A stretch of DNA of 50,436 nt from Diplocarpon mali (GCA_024741835.1 JAENRP010000275.1:1-50436), one strand, 5' to 3'; positions 10,819 through 23,087 are shown, numbered from the stretch's first letter. Program-made: numbers and translations. The notes: generated from the letters alone by a model not told the origin.

Positions 10819-11174
10819 ATACTAAGCTTAAAGACCTCTAACTCTCTCGAAAAAACTGGCAATAATAGTTCGACGATTTAGAGCTTTACTTTAAGAGCAA
10901 AGGCATTAAAATAGCAATTCAAAAGACACTTATTAAATACGCGAAAATAGCCCCCTATACTCCCTTTACCGATTCATCTACTTCTACTTTAATAGCTAAT
11001 ACAATTGCTAAGGACCTCTTAGATATATTAAACAAGCTTAGCCTAAGAGCTTTAATAGATAATAACCAAGGTTCCTAAAGGCAGATTTTAAATATAGAAA
11101 AGGAGAAGGAGTATAAGCTAGCCTTAGCTAAATGTAAGCTTAAGATTAATAGAAGTTTAAGCGATAAAGACTAA
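10819..11174 (+). pseudogene. Copia-1 gag, N-terminal part
   Basis: First part of a Ty1/copia gag, split by the giant gypsy at 11174. The translation from ATA at 10819 (probably a RIP-altered ATG) contains NWQQWFDDLELYFKSKG, typical of the start of copia gag proteins of the UBN2 type, then an acidic and serine-rich stretch and a Lys-rich region. The frame ends in the ACTAA target site at 11170-11174 and resumes in phase at 26938. Only a few in-frame TAA/TAG codons are present, fewer than in neighbouring pol regions. The gag would form the particle shell around element RNA. Confidence 0.7.
11170..11174 (+). repeat. Target site duplication, left (actaa) of minus-strand gypsy
   Basis: ACTAA here and at 26933-26937. 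Removing the gypsy and one copy rejoins the copia-1 gag frame without a shift. Confidence 0.8.
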
Positions 11175-11419
11175 TATAAAATAGAGGGGAGACAACACAA
11201 GAATAGGCCTAAGGGAAGACCTAAAAACAAGAGGAGGGAGCACCATAAGCGGGCTCTCTTAGATAAGATATTAGGAATAAGTCCTAAGTATAGGGTATAT
11301 GCAGTACTTATAGCGACGCGCGCTATTTCTATATATAGAAGATGGCCCTTTTATCCTCTTATCGTCCTACGCCGATTATATAATATATATTATAAGACCT
11401 ATCTATCTTAGGTCTCTAT
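11175..11419 (-). repeat. Gypsy 3' LTR of the minus-strand element
   Basis: Same LTR as 26688-26932, in the same (minus) orientation, 245 bp each. On the minus strand it reads ATAGAGACC... to ...TTTTATA. The TATA box is altered to GGATAAAAG. It sits between the ACTAA duplication (11170) and the internal hairpin at 11436-11460. Confidence 0.88.
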
Positions 11420-11435
11420 ATATATCTTAAATAAC

Positions 11436-11460
11436 AAAAGTAGTAGCCTTTACTACTTTT
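11436..11460. repeat. Hairpin just inside the gypsy 3' LTR
   Basis: AAAAGTAGTA (11436-11445) and TACTACTTTT (11451-11460) form a 10-bp stem with a 5-base loop, about 16 bp from the 3' LTR. The same hairpin, with mutations, occurs at 3-21 beside another 3' LTR, so it belongs to the element. Confidence 0.8.
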
Positions 11461-11599
11461 AGTAAAGAATATAAAATAATATAGGTTAAGGTAATAGTAT
11501 ATTAATTATTAGTAAACCCTAAGTGCGAGAAAACTAATATATTAAAAGGCCTAAACTAGGACTATATTATTATTAAAGGTAAAAGAAAAAAAAGAGTTG

Positions 11600-11619
11600 T
11601 TTTTTTTTTTTTTTTTTTT
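11600..11619 (+). repeat. Homopolymer run of 20 T
   Basis: Twenty T in a row next to the N gap; reads as an A-tract in the minus-strand element's 3' region. Confidence 0.95.
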
Positions 11620-11621
11620 AT

Positions 11622-11633
11622 NNNNNNNNNNNN
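11622..11633. other. Assembly gap (12 N)
   Basis: Twelve N between the T-run and palindrome 1 of the minus-strand gypsy. The real length is unknown. Confidence 0.97.
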
Positions 11634-11644
11634 ATATGCTTTTC

Positions 11645-11667
11645 ACCTATAGGCCAGGCCCAGGAGT
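11645..11667. repeat. 23-bp palindrome 1, minus copy
   Basis: Imperfect palindrome with half-site ACTYRYRGGCC, a central base and its inverse. It lies about 80 bp after the ORF3 stop, outside the coding region. Partner: 50414-50436. Confidence 0.85.
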
Positions 11668-12072
11668 TAGAAAACGAAACTAGCAAAACAAATAAATAAG
11701 CTATAGAGTTGTAAAAAAAACAATCAAAAATAGTACTAACTCAAATATCAATTTTCCTTAATTCTCTTTAAAGGATAAGGAGAACTATTACTAGATAATA
11801 CTTTCTTTATAAAGCGACTACTCTGTCTTAATAGCTTACTATTAGTATTAGAGGAGTCTAGTCTTAGTATCGCAAGAGCTTTAGTATTTTATACTAATGC
11901 TAGTATAGTTTGATAGCTTCTACTGATAGGGAGAGAGACTTATATAGCGGTATTATTATTATTATCCTCTTTATTATTATTATCATCTTCTAAAGAGTCT
12001 TCTATTGCAAAGAGGGATAAGGTAGGCAGCTCCTTAGATAATACTTCCTTGCCCTTACCTTTATTCAAATTG

Positions 12073-12095
12073 AGTTGCGGGCCGGGCCTAGGAGT
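12073..12095. repeat. 23-bp palindrome 2, minus copy
   Basis: Near the C-terminal end of ORF3; partner 49998-50020. Well preserved centre (GGGCCGGGCC). Confidence 0.85.
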
Positions 12096-12894
12096 TGTAT
12101 TAAGAGTTTTAGCATAGGGTTTTTTAGTGCTATATTTCTTAAGAAGAATTATCTCGTCAATTATATTACTAGCCTTAATATTATCGTTAGTGCCTTTTGT
12201 CTTAGCCTAGGATTTATTACTATATAACTATAGTTCTAATTATTATACTAGCTTTTAGGTATTAGTAAAATCTTTAAAAAGTTCTTACTTATATTTCTTT
12301 AGATATATTATTAGCTATACCATATCCTTTAAGAATAACTCCTTTATAGCTATTACTATTAATAGGTTATTCCATAATCTTCTACCTATAAAGGCCTTTA
12401 ATAATAGACCGCCTTTCGTTATACTAAGGGTTATATAAAACTTTATAAAAGATTTTCCTATTACACCCTATCTTACTATACTTAGTCTCTTTATACTAAG
12501 TAAGTTAATAAGAAAATCTTCTAAGTTAATGCCGTTCTTAAGTGAATCATTATTAATAACTTCTATATAGTTATTGCTAATAGTCAAAAAACCGCCCTTT
12601 TTAAGTTCCTATTCCGAATCAAGATTAATAAATGTACCTTATCTTATGAATACTAAGAATAGAGTAGTATTGTTTGAAATATATTCCTTTAAGACAATTT
12701 TCTCCTTAGTGTTTAGCTCTTTTTATTATATAGCGCTTTGCGCTAGATTTAATAAGATCTATTAAAAGTTCTTAAGACGATAAGGTATAAGTGTAAATGA
12801 CTTATAAGACTTTTTTTATATAGCAAATTCTTTAATTAATTGTTTTATAATAGGAATCATATAATAGTTAATAGTTCTATTATTAAGGGAGTTA

Positions 12895-12917
12895 ACCTGC
12901 GAGCTAGGCTTAGGAGT
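12895..12917. repeat. 23-bp palindrome 5, minus copy
   Basis: Inside ORF3; partner 49176-49198. Aligns with palindrome 14 in the paralogous ORF2. Confidence 0.8.
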
Positions 12918-14124
12918 CGATTTAACGAATCGCAAGTTAGCGTTAATCTTAATAATAATAACTCTTAAATAGTAGTCAATACTTATAAACTATATAGGCT
13001 TAGGATACGTTACCAACTTATATAAAGACTTATAATAAGTCAATAGCATATTAAGATATAGCCTATAGTGCATTCTCAAAGTCTATTATATTAGGCTATG
13101 CGTTATATTATAAAGAAATGCAAAAGGGGGTGAAAGTTTTTTATCAGAATTCCGAAAATGATATTAGTATATTTCCAATTCCTCTTATACTAATATTAAA
13201 AATGAATTCTTTCTACGATAGCTAAAGCTATATATGCGTATAGCACTTAGAAAGGCATAGCTAAGCAGCTTAAGTATATTTAAGAAGTCTTTGCTATAAA
13301 GCAATATTAAGATATTATTAGTTAGTATAGTCTTATATTAAGCGGGGGTCCAAGCGATATTATAAAATAATTTAAAGGCCTTAGGTACTACTCAGAACTT
13401 AGAGAAACCTAATAATACATCTTTCTTAACTTAATTAGCTATTCTATTGCTAATAGCTATAATTGCATAGTTTCTAAGGTATAATAAGAACAGTTTTAAA
13501 TCGGGAGCAGTATAAAATTTATAAATATTAGATAATACCTCTTTATTAGTAATACCTATTAATGCTAGTCTGCAGTATAGTATATATTGTCGTTTATAAA
13601 GGGTATAAAATTTCTTAAAATAGAAGTCTCTAAATATCCCTATTAAGAATTTACTTAGGCGTGTCTTTATTTCTAGTATTACTATAACTCTGAATCTATT
13701 ACTATATTATAATATTATCTTAATATTAAAGGGGACTTAATAACATTTTATAAAGATCATTATTATAGCGTCTTCCGGCTTTTCCTTAAGCATATAGTAG
13801 TCACCCTTTGATTTCTTATAATCGATAAAGAACTATATAATATTATCTATAGAGCATTTGTCTTATTGCAGTTTTATAATCTGTTTAATAGCTCTTACTA
13901 TTGCCTTTTGCGCTAATAAAATTTCTCCTCAACCTTCCTTTCTCAAACGCTTTATTATTGACTTATAGAATTTCAAAATAAACCTTTGCAGGTCTTTAGG
14001 CAAAGTCTATATAATATTAGATATATCCTTCTTAGTTTTATTAAAAATTTCTAATATAATAGTAATAAGGTTATTCTTTTTATCTATTAGATTATCTTCT
14101 AAGTCTATATTATTATATATACTA

Positions 14125-14147
14125 ACCCGCGGGCCAGGCCTGCGACT
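14125..14147. repeat. 23-bp palindrome 3, minus copy
   Basis: Inside ORF3; partner 47946-47968. No counterpart seen in ORF2. Keeps several CpG and CpC sites despite the AT-rich surroundings. Confidence 0.85.
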
Positions 14148-14310
14148 TAATTTATTAGCTATTAGTATTTAAGGTGTTTAAGGCACTTTTAGGGATAGTG
14201 ATTCAAACTCGTCTAAGTCAGAAGATAGGTGGTCAGGCTAGTATTCTACTTAAGCTTTAAGTATTATAAGCACCTTATACTTAAGGAGTTTTTTATTATA
14301 TGCTTCTTCT

Positions 14311-14333
14311 ACTCATAGGCTAGGCTTATAAGT
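14311..14333. repeat. 23-bp palindrome 4, minus copy
   Basis: Inside ORF3; partner 47760-47782. Aligns with palindrome 8 in the paralogous ORF2. Confidence 0.8.
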
Positions 14334-15218
14334 CAAGTCGGGCTCGTTTGTTAATTCGGCTATAGGTAGTAGTAGCTTTATAGCAGTAGGGATAATAAAT
14401 TCCTATCTCTCTATTTTATTATTAAAGTAGTTTATAGTATACTTAGCAAGATAAATTATCTTTTCTTTTATAATAAGTAGACTATATTATAATTGTTATA
14501 AGCTGAGCGTATCTAGAACTGTTTGATTAAGGAGTGTAAAATTATCATATTAGGTAGGGCTATCTTTTATAGTCTAAATAGTAGAGTGTATAATAGTGCT
14601 TAAGAATCTAATAAATCTTCTGCCTTAAATACTATTTCCTTGCAACTTCTTTATACCTTTTTAAATAGTAAAATAGTTCAAAACCTATATAGCCCTTGCT
14701 ATAAGTTAGTATATTTTAAAAAATTTACCAAGCCCTTATAAGGCGTTATTAGCGGTAATATCAGTTATAAAGTAGGTCTGGAAAAGTGTGCTATAAGTGC
14801 TATTTATAAATTGCATTAATCTTTTCATACACTTATTTTTCTTATCTTAGTTCTTTTAAAATAAATCAATTAAATTAGCATACCCTTAATACTCTTATAA
14901 AAACTTTTCTTAATTAATACCTTTGCCTTAGAGTTCCTTATCTAAGAAATCATCGAAACCTAAGAATCCTTCCTTAATAGTAGAAATTCTATAGTTAAGC
15001 ACTTTAATAAATGAATTTAGGAATACCTACTATTCTATCTTACCTAACGTTCTTTAGGTGCTTACTATATCTTCTAATAATCTTAATAACTTACCATCCT
15101 ATAAGAACCCTCTCTCTAATATTAGTTCATTATTAGTGGTGCTTAAGGACTTGCTGCCTAAGGCAACAACCGATATATTCTTTTTAGGTATGGCCTTTTT
15201 ACTTATGGTTAATAGTAT

Positions 15219-15783
15219 TATAATAAATTATTTAACAAGAGAGGGTAGCTCTAAACGAAAAGATAATTATTTAGGAAAGATTAACGATATAAGAGGCTTG
15301 TATTAGAAAAGATTGATAATAGAAAGATAATAGTAGTAGTGCTAATATTATAGGTCTAGTAGGGTTGAAAAAAGAAGTAAAAAAAAGTAAAATCGTAGTA
15401 TAGAGAGAGGCTTATTTATAGAATTTAGAGTCGCGCTAATACACAAAGGAAAGGTAGGCATAAAGAGGCTAGAAGTAGGAACAAAAGTAAGGTATGATAT
15501 ATATAAGGACCTATAATTAGTAAATGACAATTATTAAAGGTAAGGACGATATTTCAAAGGTAAGCGTTAGAAAGTTATATATAAAGGGAATAATCAAAGA
15601 ATGAATTATATAAAGAGTAAAGTAAATAAAGAATATATATAGAATAGAATAATAGGTTAAGAATAAAGAGGTATAAGTATATAAAAAGTAGATAATCTTA
15701 AAAAATTCAACTTCTAATTTGCAATCTCTCCAAATGGTTTTTAAAGAGGAGGGGTAGACTATAATTCTTTAAATTAAGTCGAC
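15219..15783 (-). other. Gypsy ORF2-ORF3 intergenic spacer, minus copy
   Basis: AT-rich spacer of about 565 bp, matching 46311-46871. The short open frames here are on mixed strands and show no motif, so I see no gene in it. Confidence 0.6.
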
Positions 15784-15961
15784 TCAATTATCAGTTCTAT
15801 TATTACTTCAGAGTCTTCTTCTCTTACATTAGTTCTTACCTTTTAGCGATTTCTCTAATTCAAGTGCCTTTATTAAAGGAACCTCTGTTTATACCCCTAG
15901 GTTTAATAGCCGAAGTTCATTTGAACTATCTTATAGGCTAAAGCTAGCCGAGTCCAACCTT

Positions 15962-15984
15962 ACTCGCAGGCCGGGCTCGCAAGT
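15962..15984. repeat. 23-bp palindrome 6, minus copy
   Basis: Near the C-terminal end of ORF2; partner 46110-46132. Equivalent in position to palindrome 2 in ORF3. Confidence 0.88.
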
Positions 15985-16846
15985 CAGTCTTGGCGTTTCT
16001 AAGCTTAAGGGTAAAAATAGGGAATTAGTTCCTAAATCAGGGTCTAATACTATGCTAATATCTTAATTCGTCTCTTTTCCGAACTTTCTTATAATAATGC
16101 CTTTATTAATTAGTATATTAGGCTCTTAAATAGCATTTGCTTTATTATATTATCCCTAAGACTTAAGTTTATAAAGAAGCGATTTAGTATTTATAACGTT
16201 TGTCTAGGCCTTAATAAGGGTATTAAAGAGTTTTTAGTTATATTCTGCAAAGTGGATTTTCAATTTATCCTTATTAAAAAGGAATAATTCCTATACTTCG
16301 ATTATAATAAAGGGATCTATTTAAGAGTATTAACTAATAATAGCTTTAAAGAGGCTGCTATAGTTCTTAAGATGAAAAGCTGCTTTAAAAGGTATAGTAG
16401 TTCTATTTATATTAATCTATTAAAGTACTAGAGGTTACTTTAAAGTAGAGATTAAAAAGATAAGATCGAACATTTAAGTCTTATTTTCTAAGGTATTCTT
16501 ATTACAAATGGCTATATAGTTATTGCAAAAGGCTATAAAACTATTAGTTTTACAAAGTTTATCTAAGCGCATTTTAAAAAGGTGCTTTTATTTCATTATT
16601 ATTATAATAGGGTTACTATTATTAGTAATAGGCCGTAAGATCTCTTTTTACTTTATTTTTACAATTATATAAGCTAATTGAGATTTTGAACTAAGTGCTT
16701 AAGAAGTCTATCGACTTATCTTCTTTATAAATAAAGTGAATTTTATATCTAACTAAGAGCCGACCTACCTATTAAGGCTTTTAAAAGCTGGCCCTTATCC
16801 GATCGATAAGATCTAATAATCTAAGACTTGCTTTCTAATAAAATTA

Positions 16847-16869
16847 ACTCATAAGCTAAAACCGCAAGT
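16847..16869. repeat. 23-bp palindrome 14, minus copy
   Basis: Inside ORF2; partner 45225-45247. Strongly RIP-eroded in the centre. Confidence 0.7.
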
Positions 16870-18232
16870 AATAATCGGATTTTCTTTATTAGCAGCACTT
16901 ATATCTCTCTTTATTAAAATAACTTAATTATAAAGACTAAGACTAATTAATTAAAAAGGTTTAAGATAGGCTATAAGCTAATAGGCTCTTCTACTTTTCG
17001 CTATTATAGCTAAGAGGTAGAGTCTATAATACATCTAAAGGACTTATTAAATAAGACTGAATATTATATTATAAAGAAAATAAAAAGATATAAAGGTTAC
17101 GTTATCTATAAGGTAGAAGTAATAAAAGTATATCTCTACTTCTTATCTTATAATAAAGAGGAATATACTTATAAAAGTACTATTATTAATAATAAAATTA
17201 TCAGTTAAAAAGCGGTATCTAAAGGGTTTAAGCATCACAATTGACCCTTCTTCTTCTATTTCCTCTTACTATTTATTACTTAATAATATTAAAAAGAAAG
17301 AATTATTCTATTCAATTAGCTCTAACGCTTTTAAAGCTTTAAGATCAGCCTTGAATTTTATAATACCTAAAGATGCTTCTATTATTAATAGGTTAAATTT
17401 ATATATCCTTAAAAAGACGAAGAATTGATTATTAAAGTAGATTAGAAAAAGATCAATATCTTCTATTATATAAAGAAGTTTAAAGTATTTAATAGTTTTA
17501 TTAATATTAAAGCTTTTATAATTAAGATTATAGTAAACCGAAAGAGAGCGAATATAAAGGTTGCAAAGTCTTCTCCTTTTAATTCTTATACTAAGAAGAT
17601 ACTATCGAAAGCGAGTTTTTATTATAAAGGATACTTAAATATTATATTATTCTTTAAGCTTAAGGTTAAGAATAACCGATTAAGGCATATTGCTATAATT
17701 ACAAATGTCTTAATTAATAGATTCCTTTTTATATTCTCTTTTTTATAAGACGAAATAGTCTCGCTTAGTATCTAAGAGACTAGGTTCTTGACTTTTATAA
17801 TTATTAAAGAATTGAATAATATCCGTAAGGGCGAATTCGTTTAAAGTAAGCTATTAAATCTATTTAATAGTTCTTTTAATTATTTCTAAAGTAGTAGGAA
17901 TAGGATCTTCCTTTATATTATCGTTTTTAAAGCAATTGCATATAAATATAAAGAAGTTAAGAACTAGCTCTTTTAAGTTATTAAGGAAAGAGTCTAAATA
18001 GGTGTGCAATCCTTTAGTTTTAAATTGCAAATTAGCTAAGGTAGCTATTAAATAATCTATCCTTTTTAAAAGTTAAGCTAAAATAGGTCGTTTAGCTAAA
18101 GGAAAGTCCTTTAAAGATTTTGAAAATTCTAAAGAGGCTACGCTAAGCGTTTAGGCAATTTGTTTAATAGCGGTTTCTAAAATCATTTTAATAAGAGGTA
18201 GGTTAAGTCTAGTTTTAAAATTCTCGCTTTTA

Positions 18233-18255
18233 ACTCCTAATTTAAGACTATAAGT
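18233..18255. repeat. 23-bp palindrome 8, minus copy
   Basis: Inside ORF2; partner 43839-43861, which is better preserved. Confidence 0.7.
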
Positions 18256-19101
18256 TAAATTATATAGTTTAGCACTTATTATATCTTTAGATTAAGAAGC
18301 GAATTTTAAAGTAGGTTTAATTATAAATAACCAATTCCTTTTTTTATTATTAAAGAAATCTTATCTAAACCTTAGTATAGGAGTCCAGTTTTCTTTTAAA
18401 ATAAGCAAATTATAAGTAGAAGCGCGGAGCTTTAGTATATTAATAATAGTATTATTAGGTAAGGTAATATCTATAGCTTAATTTGATCTTTTTATAACCC
18501 TATTAGCTGCTATAAGTACTATATTAAATAGGCCTATAAATTTGCAATTGCAAATTCGATTGCCTTAGAATTTTACTACTCCTTTTTAAATAATAAAGAA
18601 ATTAAGAATCTAAATAGCTCTAGCTATAAGAGTATTTTCTTTAAAAATTTTTAATAATACTCGCCTTCTATTATTAAAATCAATATTTATTAGAAAGCGC
18701 AAACGAAATAGGAGTCCTCTCTTATTAATAGCTAAATTATCCAATTATTAAATAGATTCTTCCCTTTTATCTTAATCTATTTTAAAAGTATTAGCTAAGG
18801 TTATATATTAATCTGCGTCAGCTAAGAATTCCTCTTTAGAGATTCCTTTTAGTCTTAATTCTTCGGTTAGGAAGTCGTTGAATTAAAGAATTCCAAGGGC
18901 CACTTAGGTTAAAAGGTTATTAATAGCATTCGCATAAGCTAAAAGGAGTTTTTATTGCTTTATATCTCCTAAGGCTGCGTAGGTCGATTTAAAGATCTTT
19001 AATAATATAATAGCTTTACTATCCTAAGAGAAGTTTATAACTAATGATTATTTATCCCCTATTGCAATAGATAAAACTATTTATAAGTTCTTTAAAGGCA
19101 T

Positions 19102-19378
19102 ATTGCTTGTAAAAGATAGTAAGTATAAATAAGAGAGTTTAATAAGGTATAAGAATTAAAAGGGCATATAAGCTGCAATAGTTTTACTATATATATATTA
19201 AGGAAATTGGATTTTTTTTTTATTTATTATTTAAGGAAAGTAATAGAAATGCTATAATTAAAGGCCAATATCAAAAATGCAAAATAAGTTAAAGCAAGTA
19301 AGAATTTAAAGTGATCTTAAAAGATCCATATCTTAAATAATAAAAGAGGCGACCTTGCCGAAAATGTAAAAACAAGGA
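19102..19378 (-). other. Gypsy pol-ORF2 intergenic spacer, minus copy
   Basis: AT-rich, matches 42720-42992. No gene or clear signal was seen; it would carry whatever drives ORF2 expression. Confidence 0.5.
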
Positions 19379-19499
19379 TTATAAGAAGGTAGGATAATTA
19401 ATAGGCTAGGAAATCATTTAATATTCCTATTTGCATTCTTTAGATATTTTAAGAATAATAACTTAAAGTTGCGATTAATATATTATTTTAATATTCTTT

Positions 19500-19522
19500 A
19501 CTTATAAAACCGGCTTATAAGT
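19500..19522. repeat. 23-bp palindrome 9, minus copy
   Basis: In the C-terminal end of pol; partner 42576-42598. Eroded centre (AAACCGG). Confidence 0.65.
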
Positions 19523-20934
19523 TAATTTAAAAAAATCTTAGTCTTTATCTAAGGGTTTAAAATTACTTATATTGCTATCAGTTCTTATAGAAGATTCAAA
19601 GGTTATATCGGTTTCCAATTTGTCTTTTAAAGGAAATAAGGTCTAATTATATTAATAAAATCGCTTTAGTCGATTAGCTGCGAAGGTTCCTTTAATATCG
19701 ACTCTATTAAGTTCTTAAAGAGAATAGTATCCCTTTTCTTCCTATTCAAACTTAACCTTAAATAGACTAAGCTATCGATAGTCAAGTTTAGTATCTACTA
19801 ATATATTAATACTTCTTATAATATTATAAACTAAGATAAGATCATCTTTTCAAATAGGATGCGTTTTAAGTACTTTAGAAGTAGCCTATACTTCCTTAGC
19901 TTTTTCCTAATATCGTTTCTTTTATAAAATGATTTCCTTTATATCTATATCTTAAAGCTTAAGTTATTAGCATCTTATTATAAGTAAATTAAAACGGTTT
20001 TAAATTTAACTATAGTCGAACAATCTTTAAATAGGCTATTAGGATTCAAAAGGGAGCTATACCTCTTTACTATAAATAAGAAAAAATAGTATAACTCTAA
20101 TTGGTTTATAGATTATCATTTGATAAGTAAAGAGTATTTTATAAAAGCATTTTATCTAATCCTTAAATCCTTTATAAGTAACTTTAAATAGACTATTAAG
20201 AATATTATAATATCCTTATTCTACTACTCTATTAGCTTTCGAGTTATATACTAAGATTTGAACCTACTTAATACTATATTTTTATAAAAAAGCTTTAACT
20301 ACTCCTTTATTTTCAAGGCCTTTATTAATAGTTAGTCTTTTAAAAAGTCTATAGCAATAGACTATATCTTCTTAAAGGAACTTTACAATAGATTTAAAGT
20401 TAGCAGATCTTAAAGGTCGTCCTTTAAGCTATCTTAATAAGTCTTCCTTTATTAAAATAAAATATATTATCCTATTCTTAATAGTTAGTATTTATATAAT
20501 ATTAAGGTTGACTTTATAAAAAAGGCCTAATAGCTAGGTTAGGAATAAAGGATTTTCCTTATAACTAGGTTTTCGTTTCTAATAAGGGATGCAACTCTTT
20601 ATAAAAGCTTTACAATCTTTAAAAGAGCCTTTTTAAAAGAATTTTCTTAAAAGTTAATAGTAAGTAGACTTAGCTCTTTAATAGCTAGTCTTTTTATAAA
20701 TATCTTAAATAGCCTTAGCTTATAGTTTGCTATTATTTAAATAAAGCTATATAAGAAATAAGTTATCGCTCCTTTTAAATAATCGCCATCTTTATATTAG
20801 ATAAATTAAAGCTTTAGCTTTAAACTTCTGAAAATCCTTAAAAGGAACTATCTTTAGTTATTTAAGTGTAATTAAAAATTTTACAATTTCTTTAAAGTCA
20901 CTTAAATAGTTAAGTAATAAAATTCTCTTATTTG

Positions 20935-20957
20935 ACTTATAGGCTAGGACCGCGAGT
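20935..20957. repeat. 23-bp palindrome 7, minus copy
   Basis: In pol between RNase H and integrase; partner 41141-41163. Confidence 0.75.
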
Positions 20958-22901
20958 CAAGTCCCTTTAAGGCAATATATTAATAAATAACCAACTTTAT
21001 TTTCTACTTACTTATTAATATCTATTTCATTTTCTTTAATTAAATTAAAGGGGTAGGGATAAGTTCTTCTTAAAAGGCTATCTATAATAGTATTTTTCAT
21101 TTTTAGAATATATTTGACTTTAAAGTCTATTAGTCTTATCTAAGCAATCTATTTTATTAATAAAGCCCTTAAGAGATCGCTTATAGCCCTATTCAATTGT
21201 TCTACTAGCACTTTAATATTAGTTTTAAAGATAAAGTAAGTACTATAAAGGTCGCTTTTTATCTTTTTCATTACCTTTAAGGCTCTTTTGCATTCCTATT
21301 TAATAGTATTATACTTTATTTCTATTATATTCTAAAGACCGCTTTTAAAGCGAGCTAAATATCTTTTCTATTAGCTATTAGCTTATTAAAGGACGGCACC
21401 CTATTTGATTAAGCTTACGTCAACTATTAGTATAATTAGCCTAGCGTCGGCTCTATAGTCTATTTTAATCAGATATAGCACTTTAAGCAACGCTTACTTC
21501 AGTTATTTTATAGCCTTTATTTAAGGTTCCTCCTATTGAAACTTAGCCCCTTTTTAAAATAAGGCGTAAATAGGTATTACCTTTTTAGTAAAATCCTTAA
21601 TCTAAATGCGATAATATACTATAATACTAATAAACGCGCGAGCTTTTACTATATTATTATACCTTTTCTATTTATCGATTTTAAGTACTTTAGCCCTTTA
21701 AGGACTTCAGCTATTAGAATTAGTAATAAAACTAATAATTTCCATTAATAGAAGATAGTATTATAACTTTAAACCAACTATTACTCTTACCCTTTTGAAT
21801 TATATAAGCACTTAGTCTAAGTTCTAGATATATTCTATTATAAATTATTATATATTAAAAAGAACTTCTTTATAATTATAAAATGATCTTAATCCTTTTA
21901 CTCTTATATTATCTATATAAAAGAGCGCAATATTAGGTATATAATCTATTAGTATCTTATAGATTACTTAAACAAATTAAGCAATCGAATTTATAGCCTT
22001 TTAAGGTAATCTTATTATCTAAAGTAGCTTAAGAAGGGTTTAAATTGCTATTATATCTCTCGATTTAATATTAAGAATAAATTAGTTATATTTAAAGAAG
22101 AAATTAATAAAAGAGCTATAGGTTAATCTTGCAAATTTATTTAAGAACTTATCTATATTTAAAAGAACGTTAGCATCCTTAATAGTTACTCAGTTCATCT
22201 CTACTATTACTATTATTAGTTTATAAGTTCCTTTCTCTTTCTTAATAATTAAGAACCATTTGTTCTTATAAGGGCTATTATAGAACTTAAGAATACCTTG
22301 CTTTAGCCTATCCTTTAATATTTCGATTACCTTTTCTTAAAGAGCTTTAAAGACCTTAAATGTTTTCTCTTATTAAGCTTTATAATGTATTATCTTAATC
22401 TTAATATAAGGTATGACTTCTTCTCAAATCTGGCCTAGTTCTATTTAATTAAAAGCTAAAGCGTCCTTTCGATTTATTAAGGTTTTATAAAATAGTTCGC
22501 ATTCTTATTCTATTAAGTCATTTCCAATTTTCAGCATATTAAAACACTCTTTTATTAGCTAATATTTAATAGGTTTATTAGAAAATCTGCCTATAATAAA
22601 CTTATCGGATTTGCTATCCAGTTTTAAAGGTCGAAGCTTCTTATCTTATTTAAACCAATTATCTAAGCCTTTAGGCTTTAAGCTATTAAAGATTCCCTAA
22701 TCTACTAATTGTACTTTATCGGCCTTGCTTTTATATATAGTTCGAATATTAGCTAGTACTATACTTCTTTGCTTCTTTCCTTTTTTATTAAATCTTATAA
22801 AATAGTCCGAATTTTCCTTTTTAAAAATAAATAAAAGATTTTCTAAATTATTAATTTAAAGTGTATAAATAGAAATATTATTAGTAATTTTATAATTTTT
22901 C

Positions 22902-22924
22902 ACTTGTAGGTCCGGCTTATAAGT
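22902..22924. repeat. 23-bp palindrome 10, minus copy
   Basis: In pol between protease and RT; partner 39174-39196. Confidence 0.75.
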
Positions 22925-23064
22925 AGTTTTTAGGTTTTTTAAAATAATTAGTAAATTATCGAAATTTATAAAATAAACCCTCTTTTTTACCTTATTTTTC
23001 TTTTTTCCTAATTATTAAATCTGATAAAACGCTAATTATACCATTTTTTAAAATTCTAGATTTA

Positions 23065-23087
23065 ACTCTTAAGCTAGGACTATAAGT
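23065..23087. repeat. 23-bp palindrome 11, minus copy
   Basis: In pol between protease and RT, about 140 bp from palindrome 10; partner 39012-39034. Confidence 0.75.

Larger units (their letters stand above)
11461..11747 (-). other. Gypsy 3' untranslated region with T-run and assembly gap
   Basis: Between the ORF3 stop (11748) and the hairpin. It holds palindrome 1 (11645-11667), the N run (11622-11633) and a run of 20 T at 11600-11619 (poly-A in the element's sense). No coding frame was recognised. Confidence 0.65.
11748..15218 (-). pseudogene. Gypsy ORF3, minus copy (unknown protein, paralogue of ORF2)
   Basis: Long decayed ORF downstream of ORF2 on the minus strand. The likely start is an ATA at 15218 (from ATG); the stop is TGA at 11748-11750. 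The plus-strand copy has TAA at the same place, which supports a genuine terminator: RIP turns TGA into TAA. Length is about 1157 codons with many TAA/TAG. It keeps the Lys-rich KKAIPKKN start and the ORF2-like blocks described for the plus copy. Palindromes 2, 5, 3 and 4 lie inside it. I do not recognise the family. Confidence 0.65.
15784..19101 (-). pseudogene. Gypsy ORF2, minus copy (unknown protein)
   Basis: Decayed ORF of 1105 codons plus stop, exactly the length of the plus-strand copy at 42993-46310. The start ATG at 19101 and the stop TGA at 15784-15786 are preserved in both copies, which is strong support for the gene limits since TGA is rare here. Many TAA/TAG codons interrupt it. 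Palindromes 6, 14 and 8 lie inside. It sits downstream of integrase in the same orientation. No known family recognised; see the plus-strand copy for the motifs shared with ORF3. Confidence 0.7.

Noticed and set aside
12574..12765. Plus-strand ORF of 63 codons
   Set aside because: Antisense to ORF3 of the minus-strand gypsy; no support.
15058..15306. Plus-strand ORF of 82 codons
   Set aside because: It overlaps the N-terminal end of ORF3 on the opposite strand; ORF3 has a conserved counterpart in the plus copy and this frame does not.
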